DNA of 64,000 bases from Palaemon carinicauda (GCF_036898095.1 NC_090731.1:137005845-137069844), one strand, 5' to 3'. Counted from the first letter of the stretch, positions 32,691 through 48,985 are shown. A program made the numbers and translations. Notes: a model not told the origin generated them from the sequence alone.

Positions 32691-35288
32691 CAAAAGGTAA
32701 CCATTAGAAGATTAAACCTTTCCAAACAGTTCAGTCAAATCCGTTCTTCCGTTCTTGAGATATTTGGATGTATGTTCCGATTGACACTTTCACAGACACA
32801 AATTGTTTTCTTCCAACTTCGCTGGGGGAGACAATAATGATAACATTACATTAAATCATCAGGACTTATAAACCAATCTAATATACTGCAAAACAAACCT
32901 ACTTATGCACAGTGACCAAAGTTGAAATTACCGATGCTCATGAATTCGTAAATGACAGATCTCGTGAATACGAAATGAGGCGAGCTTACGTAATTTTTCG
33001 GGGATTGAATAATATATAACTACTATCGCATTCTGTAAAGCCGAATGATTTCACTCGCTCACTTACATTCATTATTATGCCTATTTCAGGAGAAGGGTAT
33101 CGTAATATATGGAATCGAAAAAAATGTCACAGGCATAGAACCTAATTATTTTCAGAAGGCAGGTAAGAAGAGATTTATTATCAAAATTTGAGAACAGCTG
33201 TAGCATATTTGGATGCTATAAGATATCTTCGAATCGCCCTAGGTAACTTACATTTCACGGGTAGTTTAGAATTGTGATGTTACGTTATTGCACAGTATTC
33301 TCCTTTATTCTGTGCAGTTCCAGAATCCGCTGTAACAAGTCCGAAATGTTCTGGGATTGATAAAAAGCGTCACCTTACTTTCCATAAATACATGCTTAAC
33401 ATTAGCAAGGAAAATACTCCATTATGAATTTTTATCTTAATATAAAGTCACATAATAAAGGCAAACCAAGCAATAAACAGACAAGTGAGTTGATTATTTG
33501 CCTAACTAAAAAGTTTGAGAAGCTAGACTGAGAGAAAGGTTACATTGAGTAAATAAGTATCAGAAAGCTGTTAACATTCCTTAAGATAATAGCAAACCAA
33601 ACATTATATACCTAGTATTTTTAGCTAAAAATGTTTAGAACAAGAAAAGCCCTCAGAGTGCAGAGCTCCGCCACGGCAGCTTATTTCTCGAAACCAGATG
33701 CCTTACAGTTAATTAGTCGACCTTTTGTTCAACCTTGACCTTGACCTTTCCCTTAGGAATTTCGCAATTGAATCACTTCCACGTCTCAACATAACAAATG
33801 ATCCCTTAAAGTTTCAATACTCTGTGAGTAAAATGGTGGCCAGAAAGTTGTTCACAACAAACAAACAGACAGACAGGGACAAAAACACAACCTCCTCCCA
33901 ACTTCGTTGGCGGAGGTAACAATATTGTTATTTATTTGGTATGGTAAACTGTAATATACTTGAATAATTACACCATAAAAACATACCCTGAGCTATTTGA
34001 ACTTATACAATAGTCCATAACATCTGTCTGTTCACCTACTGTAGCTTAATAGCTCAAAAATGTAACTTTCGATGTCTCAACAGAACACTAAACTTATAAA
34101 AAGGACTTTCAATCCCAATTGTATGTTCCCTAAACGGCAGTTTTTAAGTAACTTGAATACCCCTAAATTGTGGATAAAGGAAGGTCCAAATAAGTATAAA
34201 AGAATTCCCATGGAGATCTAGCTGATATAAGTTATAACTTCATCTTGGAGGCATTTCAAACAAATGTTTAAGATATCTAATCAGATATGTTCGCAATTTA
34301 ATTTGATAGGCGAAGAAAGATTGAATAAAGAACACGGAAGTTGCGGAGATGCGTTAGGCAATAGAATGTCAATGACGTAGAATACTAAAAATATAGAAAA
34401 CAAGAGACAGAAACCAGATGAAGGACAACGACAAATGCAGAAAAGGGTAGATAATACAATCATCATCAACAACAACAGAAGCAAAGAAATCACACCAAAA
34501 GACCCGAAATTACTTTAACAGGAGAAGCAAACCCACATGACTTAGATAAATTCCTTAAAAGCGAGAGGATGTTTATGGAATAGTCTCTAAAGTGATATAG
34601 AGAAGATGGTCAGAACTGAATGAGAATCGATAACAGTAAAATGAATCTTTATTGTATAAGCCATAATAGTTATCTGGAAGATGAGAGTTGGATTTAATGC
34701 GTAATATTTTAGTAAAAACTTAATTTATTCAGATGCAGCAGTAGTTAAAGCAATATGACGGTAGTCTATCGGATTATAACATATATTTTTGGGGGAGTGA
34801 CGGGCTGAGCCAGCGTGTCTTTCTAGTAAAATAAGTACTGAATTCAACATAAAAAACAGACAGAGAAGGGGAGGGATCATACTAACCTCCTAATTCCTTT
34901 TGGAAGTATGTCTGACTTTAGACTGCGTGAACCATAAGAACCTTATAAGCGTAAATAACTGTCTACGATTAGAATATGAGAACCGGTAGCACTGGAATCA
35001 CGTAGGGAAGATATTATATAAACGTGTATGTACCTTTTCGTTTTATTTTATGCCTTTATTAGATGTTTACTTTTACAATCAACCACTATTAACTAGTTGC
35101 TAAGTATCTAATTCACTGTTTAAGCCAACTGAACCAGAAAGCGATTTATTGGAACGTCTCTACGGAGTCCAAATAACCAAGACTCTTTTCAAGTAAGATG
35201 AACACCCTAACCACGAGATCAAAAGGACAGTAATTTTATAGCATAGGTTTGTGGTAACCTCTAGGTCCATCTTCGGGTGGTGCAATCA
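32691..35288. other. AT-rich non-coding region with dispersed repeat fragments
   Basis: Two degenerate members of one dispersed repeat end near 32829 (CCAACTTCGCTGGGGGAG) and 33922 (CCAACTTCGTTGGCGGAGG), each after CACAGACA/ACAGACAGACAG. The CCTCCTCCCAAC...GTTGGCGGAGG ending can fold back on itself. No gene was found. Confidence 0.5.
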
Positions 35289-35342
35289 GCAAAAGTAGCC
35301 CACAATGCCGAGTGGTGACCCACTCGGCTCTCTTTTGCTAGA
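35289..35342. repeat. Small perfect hairpin
   Basis: CCGAGTGG-TGAC-CCACTCGG has an 8-bp stem. AGCAAAAG and CTTTTGCT form an outer 8-bp stem around it. Not a tRNA: no cloverleaf arms or box A. Confidence 0.6.
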
Positions 35343-35468
35343 TTCATGGATTGCTCATATCTTACCGCATCATGTCGGGTTAAGTAAAACGGTATGTGGC
35401 TAACAATCACATCTCTAAAGACCTACTGAAGCACAACAATGAGTGATCTTTTCGCGTGACTCCTACTA

Positions 35469-35497
35469 ATTATGCTTTCATCCATAGAGGCTATTCG

Positions 35498-35578
<81 letters not shown>

Positions 35579-35643
35579 TACATATATGTATATAATATAT
35601 ATACATACATGTAGTGAATAACCTCTATGGATGAAAGCATAAG
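35469..35643. repeat. Hairpin: 32-bp inverted arms flanking a (TA)n core
   Basis: Left arm TATGCTTTCATCCATAGAGG continues to CTATTCGCTA. The right arm is its complement with about two mismatches, ending ATGAAAGCATAA at 35643. The 108-base core is almost pure (TA)n with a few ACATA/GTATA variants. Confidence 0.85.
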
Positions 35644-36014
35644 AAAACTTGAAGATTCTAATTATCTAGCTGATGAGAATGAAGTTTAATGTGTTCAATA
35701 AAATGTAAACACAACAGCGTATCAGATGTCGAGTGAATGAAAAAGAATATATGAAGAACGACAACAGACATTAACTTTCACAAGACAAGAATAAAAGAAG
35801 AGAATAGGATAGGCAAGCTGAAAGCCCAAAAGAAAAATCACATGGGGAATGAGGAGAAAGCTGAAGAGGAGGCTAAGGAGGAGTTTGAGGAGTCTGTTCG
35901 GTACACGTATACTTCTCATCTAAACTTTACACAGGTATTTCTTTGACGGGGGATTTTTCAACGAATCCAAGCTCATACGACCTGTTCCTGCTTTCAAATT
36001 TCCAAAAGGACTAC

Positions 36015-36016
<2 letters not shown>
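35644..36016. other. No gene seen
   Basis: Purine-rich plus strand (AGGAGGCTAAGGAGGAG) without recognisable coding content. Confidence 0.35.

Positions 36017-36099
<83 letters not shown>
36017..36099 (+). repeat. (GA)n microsatellite
   Basis: About 41 GA units. Confidence 0.95.
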
Positions 36100-36100
<1 letters not shown>

Positions 36101-36816
36101 AATATCATTTACCAGTTTTCATTTAAGTATATGGTGTAGAACGAGGGAAAGCATCCCATTAGGTCCAGACACCCCAATTGATGAACAAATTTCGTGTTGT
36201 CGCCTTATCATGTAAGTGGTAATATTTCTAGTCTAGAATTCCCCTGGGTAAGAAGATGTTCATTAGAGTGAGGACTCTATTCCATCTGTTTATTGCGGAT
36301 ACGATATTTAAAGAATTGATTTAAATGGTGAATAACTCTGTTTATTTGTTTCTTTTCATATGCATAATTTATGTATAGATAATAAGTTTTGAATATGCAG
36401 TGTAGACTTTACATAATCAAAAAAGATTCTTCTTATCTGCTATATATCATCTTATGTAAACCCAAAATAGAGTAAGAAAAAAATATACAAAAAGTATAAA
36501 GACAGCATCAACTCATTTGATGTTGAACTAGAGACGTATTTTCAATGAAATCGAATGTGGTTACTTTAATATGAGATCAGATTTGTACTTAAGGTTTCCC
36601 TGAGATATCAGCTTGAAATGAATAGTAGTAACCAACAGATAAGCTTAGGAATGGTAAAATATACAAATAAAGATGCAATGGTACACATGAACATCAGATG
36701 CCACGACTAAAGATGTCAGCAGCTGCCATCACAAAGTGTTGAACAGATGGTGAAAACAACAGTCGGAAGATTTAAGGAAATTGGTTCCAAGCTCGAACTG
36801 GTCATAAACGTAAATA

Positions 36817-36819
<3 letters not shown>
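36100..36819. other. AT-rich non-coding region
   Basis: No coding or repeat-family motif recognised. Confidence 0.35.

Positions 36820-36900
<81 letters not shown>
36820..36900 (+). repeat. (GA)n microsatellite
   Basis: About 40 GA units. Confidence 0.95.
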
Positions 36901-36903
<3 letters not shown>

Positions 36904-37090
36904 GTTACTCATCTCATATAAATCTCAAATGACAATAAAGCTACATAATTAAGAATATCCCTCTCGGAAAACACTCAGTCATGATGATTTGCAAAAATAT
37001 GATATTAATATTGCACTGAAACCTATTTGCTACTCGTTTCTCTCTAGTTTAAACAAACTCACCAACACACACACAAAAGATACCACTGCC

Positions 37091-37256
<166 letters not shown>

Positions 37257-37358
37257 GAACAATAAGTGAGGTCAAAAGAAACAAATCAGTCTTCACATAG
37301 TACTGACTATATTCGAGCACAGTCTGTGGCAAAGAAACAAGCCATTTAGAATTAAAAT

Positions 37359-37928
37359 ATGATGTCAACTAATACATCTTCAAACGCAATTAATTGTACC
37401 GAAAGTTGTGAATGTCAATCTGAAGATTGGCGATACTGTCATGTGAAAATCTTTCATTCAAGTGTTTTCATAGCGAGATCCAGTTTTCAAGATGACTTTT
37501 TGTTACTAAAATTCCGCTGTAATGAGCATGCAGCAACCAATGCACATATGAATACAGAAGGATGCCATGTCTACATTTTCTTCAACACTGCAACCATCTT
37601 CGTTTTTTCAGAAGCTGTCTTTGTATTAATGCCTTCTAAACACCCTTACGGATTACCTCGAACACCCAGTCCGCTTCTCAGCTCTTCACTTCATCTGCCG
37701 TATCCTTCAACAATGCCCACTACCATCCCCGACTCATCTATCCATTCTGCCACAGCAATGCTCTCACTCTTTACCAGCAAAGATGCATTTGCTTGCTTTC
37801 AGTGTGCTAAGATTCAGCTCTGTAACACAGGTGGGATCTGGTCAAGCACCAAAGTCGTCTACATCGCTGCGATCCCTACCGACATCTTCCCAGAAATATC
37901 CAACTGGAGCAGTACTTACCACTACTAG
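37359..37928 (+). CDS. Unrecognised 189-aa reading frame
   Basis: Open from an MM start to a stop, Ser/Thr/Pro-rich in the middle (LPRTPSPLLSSSLHLPYPST) with ten or so Cys spread along it (CTESCECQSEDWRYC near the start). No signal peptide, membrane segment or known domain is evident. It lies just upstream of the Gypsy-like remnant on the same strand, so it could be decayed gag of that element, an unknown exon, or chance. Codon content does not settle this. Confidence 0.25.
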   Translation: MMSTNTSSNAINCTESCECQSEDWRYCHVKIFHSSVFIARSSFQDDFLLLKFRCNEHAATNAHMNTEGCHVYIFFNTATIFVFSEAVFVLMPSKHPYGLPRTPSPLLSSSLHLPYPSTMPTTIPDSSIHSATAMLSLFTSKDAFACFQCAKIQLCNTGGIWSSTKVVYIAAIPTDIFPEISNWSSTYHY

Positions 37929-37979
37929 CTACCCTTGTAACCAAGACTTTTCAACTCGCTCAACAACCGTTGGGTGATC

Positions 37980-38350
37980 AAAAGATATTGATGGCCTCAC
38001 GGATATGATCAGTATTGCTCACCTTCAGCTTGCTGCAGTCAGTACTCCTCGTGAAGCAAACCTACTTTGTAACAAGACGGATTCCAGAACCAGAATGAGC
38101 CGATCTGACTGATATCAAAACCTTTCCCATGAAGGACCTGATGACCAACGTCAAGAACTCCAGCAACAATTCCACCCACTGAAGCTGAGGTAAATGCTTT
38201 AAGACAACGGCTACCTTGTTAGATGCCTGGGCAGCGATGACGCCACATCCCCAACTACCAATTCTGTCCTACCCCGCACAATTGCCAATGCTCTGAACAG
38301 TAACTGGATGATGCTCCTTGTTATGGTCAGCTATATTAAAACGTAGCTTA
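37980..38350 (+). pseudogene. Possible Gypsy-like gag remnant
   Basis: The plus strand reads DMISIAHLQLAAVSTPREAN, LLCNKTDSRT and, after stops, fragments that precede a protease/RT region 0.5 kb further on. The position fits the end of gag in a Gypsy-like element, but no zinc knuckle is visible, so the assignment is weak. Confidence 0.3.
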
Positions 38351-38839
38351 TATAAAATCTACTTCAATGTCTTATTCCCTTAATAATTGATTTACTGTAG
38401 AACGAAAAGTAGCATAACAGTAACAGCAAAAGAAAATAATAGACAGCAAAAATAACAATCCCTATATTTATGGCTAATCTTATTTAAAATACCTTACATG
38501 TTTCATAAAATAGTCACAGTTCCCCAATTAATAATAATTTATACAAACATGGCTTGATATAGGCCTGTGGTTTTAAAACTGTGATTTTTGAGACTCGGAA
38601 GATGACAGGAAACGAAGAATCCCCAAAATGACAACTGCAAATTCCAAAATGCAGTTTCAGATGTAAAAGATGATAACAAGGAACACAGCTTCTGATGATA
38701 TTCGATTTTCTCAGGTTTCCTTGTTGTCTTCAAAAGCTAGTAAAATGTTGCGTTCATCACAGGTTTCACAAATTGTCTCCACAAAAAGCAGCCTTTAACA
38801 TGGAATGTGCTACCGGATGTCAATGGTAAAAAACCATGC

Positions 38840-39510
38840 AAGTAGGCCATCATCTGCGGGAGTACCCTCCCCATTAACTAATCTCTTCTTTTTGCATGAA
38901 TCAGGATCTAATGTGCACTTTCTGGTAGGTACTGGTGATTGTTCCTTCCACCATGTTCCCTCTTAAGGGTGCCACCCCATCATTCTGGGACTGCTTATGT
39001 TCCCCTGGTGGTTGCCAATAGATCTGCTATTTCTACCAATGATAATAAGACACTGACACTATACTTTGGGCCTGCCAATACCGGTGGAATTTCATTGTCA
39101 CCGACATGAAACTGCTTCTCATCCAATTTCCACCTCCTGGTTGACGTCACAGATCAAAGCTTAGTCAACACCAGCTTTTACTCATCCACACCGTTGTCAA
39201 CTCGTTCTCCACATCAGTGGGCCCACGGATGCCTTCACCCACCTCCTCACTTTAAATCTCAATGCCTTCCACTCAGAACTACGCCAGATACTCACGGTTC
39301 CGACAAGCATAGTATCTATCACTATATCAAGACGATGAGCTTCCAGTGTTTACAAGATTCAGATGTTTAGCTCAAGACTATTTGGCATCTGCTAAATGCA
39401 TATTTACCATTACGGAAGAAATGGGTCTCTGTCAAAAAGGTCTCAAGCCCATTATTGTCACCTTGCACATCACCCTCAAGATCCCTATACCCTTGTGGGG
39501 ATTACAAGCA
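38840..39510 (+). pseudogene. Gypsy-like element: protease and RT N-terminus, broken
   Basis: Plus-strand pieces in several frames: LFFLHESGSNVHFLVGTGDC (protease start, with the usual D-T/S-G replaced by G-T-G), LTLYFGPANTGGISLS, LLVDVTDQSLVNTSFYSS, AHGCLHPPPHF, then YHYIKT and [39 protein letters not shown] and [12 protein letters not shown]. This is the Gypsy order 'LLVDV..LV', 'HHI.T.G.P...R.RRL', 'EMEEMGLCQ..SSPWSSPLH', 'RPCGDYR'. The RT is cut off by a (CA)n(TA)n tract at 39512. Many frameshifts make it inactive. Confidence 0.65.
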
Positions 39511-39511
39511 C

Positions 39512-43061
<3,550 letters not shown>

Positions 43062-43099
<38 letters not shown>
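43062..43099 (+). repeat. (CT)n microsatellite
   Basis: About 19 CT units. Confidence 0.95.
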
Positions 43100-43102
<3 letters not shown>

Positions 43103-43535
43103 GAGTAGCTATTTTTTCAAATAAGTTATAATTCTTTCGACCAAGATCTCATGAGATGGCGTTCATAAATATTTAGTTATCTGATCATTAGTTTTGCAAT
43201 GGCACTTGTTTTGGTTTTTATAGTTTCTATAATTCACGAGTAATATGGTGTCACCTCAAGTTTCTTTCATTCTCTGTTATTCGTAGCTCAGTTTCGATCA
43301 ATGTTTTGTGAATCTTCTTGGAACCATCAAGTGTAAAACAGTATTATTTTCGAAAGGGTTAAATGAAGAATATAAAGTAGACCCATTTATTCATCCAAAA
43401 GCCATTATTCAACTTAAAATTTTAATGTTTTTCTTCAAAATGAGTTTAATTGTGTCCTGTTACTCGCATTAAAACGGAAATGTATAATAACCAATCAAAT
43501 ATGTATTCAGCACGTTCCTACCAATGAACGCTTAC

Positions 43536-43539
<4 letters not shown>

Positions 43540-43591
<52 letters not shown>
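43540..43591 (+). repeat. (GA)n microsatellite
   Basis: About 26 GA units; a short (ACAT)n tract follows at 43702-43720. Confidence 0.95.
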
Positions 43592-43594
<3 letters not shown>

Positions 43595-43900
43595 TCCAGG
43601 CTTAATCTCACCGTCAATCTCATCAACTTCTCGATCAAAATTTAAAACTCAAGTGCATTACTTTGACTCCCACATTTTCCAATCCTTTATTGCACACCCA
43701 CATACATACATACATACATACCTAAACACACAAGACTTCTAAAGCTGATCTAGAATATCCGTTGTCATTAACATCATAAGAAGATGGGACAAACTCTTTC
43801 GACAACACAAAGTCAACTAAGGATGCCAGACATAATGGAACTCGCTCTAACGTCTTTCATGATATTATGTTTTTGAGAAAACGTTTGAAAAATGTATAAA

Positions 43901-43903
<3 letters not shown>

Positions 43904-43971
<68 letters not shown>
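43904..43971 (+). repeat. (CT)n microsatellite
   Basis: Interrupted once by TTCTCT. Confidence 0.95.
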
Positions 43972-43975
<4 letters not shown>

Positions 43976-44326
43976 CCCCACACCTACAAAAATTAAAAGC
44001 GAAGAAGATTCATATGAGCTTTGATGCTCTGAAAAAAAGACCATTTAAAAGAGTGGTGCGAAGTTTAGATGAGAATTTCAAGTGTTCACCTCTACTGTTG
44101 TAGTCAACCTTCGTTCTCCGTCTGATTCGCCTCTTTCTTCCTTCGATACTTTTAATCTAAATTCTTCTCACACTTTACTCATATGCATTCGACTGATGTC
44201 TTATATTGTTATCTTATTTTAATTACAGTATAAAACAAAACATTAGGTTTGTGAAATTTATTTGTCTTTGAATTATGATAACTTTGCATAAACAATAATT
44301 CAAGTTGGTGTTGCATAATATTGTGG

Positions 44327-44362
<36 letters not shown>

Positions 44363-44380
44363 GTATGTGTTGTCACCTAC

Positions 44381-45242
44381 TGTATGTTGTTTATCCTCCT
44401 CATGGATTTTGTAATGCGTAGAACCGTTGGAGATGGTGGAGAAGGATTGAACTGAATTGGAAATAGGAAATTAGCGTACCTAGTGCACAATGATGACGAT
44501 GTCCTTATTAGCAGAACACCACAGAATTTGCAATGCTTGCTTACCAGAATGAATGAAATATCACAGGATGTTGGGCTCAAGATAAATAGAAGAAAGACAG
44601 AATAGAAGAAAGACAGAGATGATGAGAACGGAATACGCAATGGAAGATAAAATATCATTGAAAGGAGAAAGGATTAATGAGGTAGAATCATTTAAATATT
44701 TAGGAACAAGATCTCTACTCCAGGGTCTTTAGAATTATATAATGGCTACTGTTGGTTAAGTAAAATTTGGAAATCAAGTCGCCTGAAATTACATACATAA
44801 ATCAGGCTATATATCAGTTTAGTGACATCGGTGTTACTGTATGGATATGAGTCGTAGTATCTCAATGAAACATTCTCCAACATAATTAGTAGATTTGAGA
44901 ATAAAGCCTTCAGGAGAATATTGGGAGTTCAATGGCAGGAGAGGATTAGAAATGAAACTATAAGAGAGATTACTCGAGTGCCATATGTGGATGAGATCAT
45001 GGAGAGGGGCAAATGGAGATGGTTTGGACCTGCTCTTTGCACTCCCCAAGAGAGATCAGTTCACCAAACATTTAACTGCCCTCCACAAGGTACTAGAAGA
45101 GTTAGAAGACCTAGGTCTACATGTCTGAGGGCTATGAAATGAGAACTCAGAGATTATGAATGAGAAGAATTGAATTAAAAGCTCAAGATAGAGACGACCG
45201 GCGAAATCTATTCGAGGCCTTTTGCGTCAATAGGAGAAGGAG

Positions 45243-45246
<4 letters not shown>
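44381..45246 (+). pseudogene. RTE-like LINE fragment 1: RT C-terminal half
   Basis: Plus-strand pieces: LFILLMDFVMRRT, YLVHNDDDVLISRTPQNLQC (in place of the usual F-A-D-D), NEISQDVGLKINRRKT, ISLKGERINEVESFKYLGTR, LLYGYES, FRRILGVQWQERIRNETIRE and WRWFGPALCTPQERSVHQTF. It ends with RRVRRPRSTCLRAMK. This order matches the RT palm to C-terminus of RTE-like non-LTR elements. Stops and frame changes are numerous, and YLVHNDDD shows decay of the catalytic box. Fragment 2 at 47573 shares its last 270 bp. Confidence 0.7.

Positions 45247-45335
<89 letters not shown>
45247..45335 (+). repeat. (TA)n microsatellite at the 3' end of RTE-like fragment 1
   Basis: About 45 TA units immediately after GGAGAAGGAGGAGATA. 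It is followed by TTCCGGTCGCGCTCAGTGGC, a module related to the sequence after the (TA)n at 55262-55370. Confidence 0.95.
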
Positions 45336-45337
<2 letters not shown>

Positions 45338-45559
45338 CCGGTCGCGCTCAGTGGCATTGCCAGACATATAACTACTCGGTCTCTTCCCGTCCCTTGCGTA
45401 AAGGGAGGAGTAGCAATCATACATAAGTGAATGGGGTTGTACTTAGGAAGGGTGTGGCGGTATTGGAGAGGGTTGAATATGTGTATGTGGGTGCGTACAT
45501 GTATGTGTATATCTATGTGAATATCTAGCTTTCACTTTTGACGGTTTGTGTAGCTTAGT

Positions 45560-45648
45560 GTGTGTATGTATATATATACATATGTATGTATATATATATA
45601 TATATATATATATTCATATTTATTTTTGTATGCATATATGTATATATA

Positions 45649-45704
<56 letters not shown>

Positions 45705-45706
45705 TA

Positions 45707-45753
<47 letters not shown>

Positions 45754-45768
45754 ATGTATGTGTATATA
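45560..45768. repeat. (TA)n-rich cluster with GTATA variants
   Basis: Several TA blocks separated by ATGTATGTATA, ATTCATATTTATTTTTG and similar short interruptions. Confidence 0.9.
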
Positions 45769-46700
45769 CATATCTAAAATAGCATTTATATCTTTGACAA
45801 TGCTTTATTCACTCATAACTTTAACTAGTTCTTCTTCAGGTGTTGCAGCACATTCCTCTGAGAAATCTGTAGTCAGAATTACTATCCTTTGGTTGTCCTA
45901 TCAGTTCGAGCTCGATGGACATCCACAATATTTTGAATTACATCACTTTTTAACTATACTCTTTTAAATAAACTTATTAGAGCTTTCCTTTGGTTATCAC
46001 TATGAATTTCGGTGTGGTTGCCTCTTTCCAATTAAATTTTCCATCCTTTTGTATCTAGTTTGATTCAATATAGTCAACACAGGAGCAATATGGGCCATCC
46101 ACCTTCTGTATTCGGACACCTTGATAAAGGCCTGCTTCTTAATTACAAGCGTTCATCCACTTTCCTGTCCTTCCTGCACAAGTGCAAGGCACCAAGTGAC
46201 TGAATTGAGACTCTAACCTTGCAGGCTCTTCATCTACTACAGGTTGGGTACTACAGAGTTTTCCAATCAAGGCGTGAACGAGGCCACCTAAAATTTCTTG
46301 GTGCTGTTAGGCAGATGCTCAGGACCTGGCATGATCTGAATGATGTCCTAACCCTCATCAATAAATGACAGCATAGCAGACGACTTCGACTTGACCTTAA
46401 AAGCCTAATGCCTAATTATGAAATAACAAATGTCTAATGTCTACCCTTCCATATTTACTTAATTTCTTAATCCACAGACAAAATACAAAACAGGCTTGGG
46501 AAGACTATCGCAGGGACATGGTGACACGAGCAGCTCATTATTGCGGAAATGTACACTCCTGCAATGCAAACTTCAACTCAATCTGGAGCCTTCACTGACA
46601 TCTTTGAGTTTTGAGTCCAGTATACCTTGAAATGAAAATCTAATATCAGGCAATCTCAAATGAATCTCTAGGAACACTAATTCACGTTTGCGGTGAAAAA
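45769..46700. other. No gene recognised
   Basis: The plus-strand segment 46210-46370 reads LTLQALHLLQVGYYRVFQSR then RERGHLKFLGAVRQM in one frame and looks protein-like, but I cannot assign it. Confidence 0.3.
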
Positions 46701-46985
46701 GTGTACATTTCGTGTTAAGGGAGTCCCTAATTCACCAAATGCTAGATTTCCGAGAGTTGACCATAGACTTATGCAGTCCTGAAGTGTACATTTCATGTAA
46801 TGAGAGTCCTTAACTCACCTGAGAGTCCCTAATTCACAAAGCGATAGACCTTCGAGACTTGAAAATATCCAGTTTTTCAGTGAAGAGTGATGAAGTGTAC
46901 ATTTCATGTACTAAGTATCACTAATTCCCTAAATGCTATATCTTTGAGAACAGACAATAGCCAGTTTTGACGTGCAAAAGTAACA
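46701..46985 (+). repeat. Degenerate tandem repeat, three units
   Basis: Units begin GTGTACATTTCGTGTTAAG at 46701, GTGTACATTTCATGTAATG at 46784 and GTGTACATTTCATGTACTA at 46895. Each continues with AGTCC/CTAATTC, a GCTAGAT-like block and a GAGA-TTGA-like block. Periods are 83 and 111 bases. Confidence 0.7.
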
Positions 46986-47119
46986 GTTTTTTCTTAAACA
47001 AGAGTGCAGTGAGGGGACCGGGCTTCGGGATCGATCGGGATAGGTGACCAGGGCTGATACTACACATAAAGTGATATAATTGTTAAAACATAAGGAGTAA
47101 AATTGTAAACATACTGTAG

Positions 47120-47123
47120 AGAG

Positions 47124-47201
<78 letters not shown>
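47120..47201 (+). repeat. (GA)n microsatellite
   Basis: About 38 GA units with one GG interruption near the start. Confidence 0.95.
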
Positions 47202-47204
<3 letters not shown>

Positions 47205-47572
47205 TGTTTAGAAGCAAAAGTAGAAGATATGATGATTTACAATCTTGTTTAGTACTGAATTTTATATAAAAAAAGCGTCTTTCAGGACAAGTAAAGAAAC
47301 CATTCATAGAACATTCTTGGATTAGTGAAGAAGAGATATCATTGTTGAATAAAGGATCAATGATGAACTTGGATATGTTGAAATAAATATCATGATTGAC
47401 ACTACAGAATCCTCATTCTTTAATCACATCGAAGACTTGAATATTTCGTACCAGATCTCCTTATAAGTTATATACAGACATATTTTGAATGGAAGAATGT
47501 CCTTGTTATTATGAAGACTGCTTTTAGATGAGTTTTCTACAAAAAAAAAAAAAAAAACTAGATCTAAGTTGT

Positions 47573-48060
47573 CTGAAACTATAAGAGAGATTACTCGAGT
47601 GCTATATATCTCTTTTGACATTACTTTTTTTAGAATGATTTATTGTTAATTTGTTTTCTTCAGTTATTTATTTCCTTATTTCCTTTCCTCACTGGGCTAT
47701 TTTTCCATATTGGAGCCCCTGGGCTTATAGCATCTTGCTTTTCCAATTAGGGTTGTAGCTTGGATAGTAATAATAATAATAATAATAATAATGTGGATGA
47801 GATCATTGTGAGTTGCAGATGGAGATGGTTTGGGCATGCTCTTCGCACTCCCAAAGAGAGATTAGTTCACCAAACTTTTCACTGGGCTTCACAAAGCACT
47901 AGAAGAGTTGGAAGACCCAGGCCTACATGGTTGAGGACTATGAAGCTTGAAGTAGGAGATGACGAATATAGAAATATTGAATTCAAAGTTCAAGATCGAG
48001 ACAACTGGCGAAATCTAACCGAGGCCCTTTGCGTCAGTAGGCATAGGAGATGATGATGAT
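47573..48060 (+). pseudogene. RTE-like LINE fragment 2, interrupted by a LINE tail
   Basis: TGAAACTATAAGAGAGATTA followed by CTCGAGTGCTATAT (47573-47607) matches fragment 1 at 44953-44985. After an insertion, ATGTGGATGAGATCAT resumes at 47791 and continues as CRWRWFGHALRTPKERLVHQ, then RRVGRPRPTWLRTMKLE and DRDNWRNLTEALCVSRHRR to a stop. It ends in (GATGAT)n, the natural RTE-type tail. The C-terminal frame is better preserved than in fragment 1. Confidence 0.75.
47608..47790 (+). mobile_element. 5'-truncated LINE/SINE tail nested in RTE-like fragment 2
   Basis: About 183 bp: TTATTTCCTTATTTCCTTTC, CTCACTGGGCTATTTTTCCA, GGGCTTATAGCATCTTGCTT and (AAT)n. It is the same 3' end as in the LINE copies at 26760 and 31560. 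Confidence 0.85.
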
Positions 48061-48469
48061 GAAGTTGTTTGAAGAATAGCCTACACAGAACACATACAAG
48101 ATTTAGATGAAGAAAAGGATATAAATCCTTAAGTTTTTATTACATGGAAGAGGTGCAAAATGTGCGGTTTATATTTCTATAACATTAAAAGTGCATACCG
48201 TTATGTAGTTGCGATATCAGTACCACAGGTTGAGTGTGAGCGCTCGTTTCTGTTTCAAGAATCGCCAACAAACATCTCTCGGAACCGAGAATATAAATGC
48301 AGTAATGATGATTTGTATTGAAAAGAATGTTGGCAATTTGCATGCATGAACTATGAAACTATTAAAAAACATTGTCGCTAACAAAAGGAAACACTTGAAA
48401 AATAAAAATTTTCAGTAAAATTTTGTTTTAAAACTTGGGGCAATTAGTTTTCGTATGTCAAATCCTTTT
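48061..48469. other. No gene seen
   Basis: AT-rich, no recognised motif. Confidence 0.35.
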
Positions 48470-48835
<366 letters not shown>

Positions 48836-48847
48836 ACATATATGTAT

Positions 48848-48891
<44 letters not shown>

Positions 48892-48922
48892 CATACACAC
48901 AAACACCACAACACACACACAC

Positions 48923-48985
<63 letters not shown>
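48836..48985. repeat. (TA)n and (CA)n tracts
   Basis: TA blocks on both sides of ACACACAAACACCACAACAC. Confidence 0.9.

Noticed and set aside
35469..35643. CRISPR-like or integron-like structure suggested by repeated arms and hairpins
   Set aside because: Only two arms, inverted, around (TA)n. There are no spacers or cas genes, and the genome is clearly eukaryotic.
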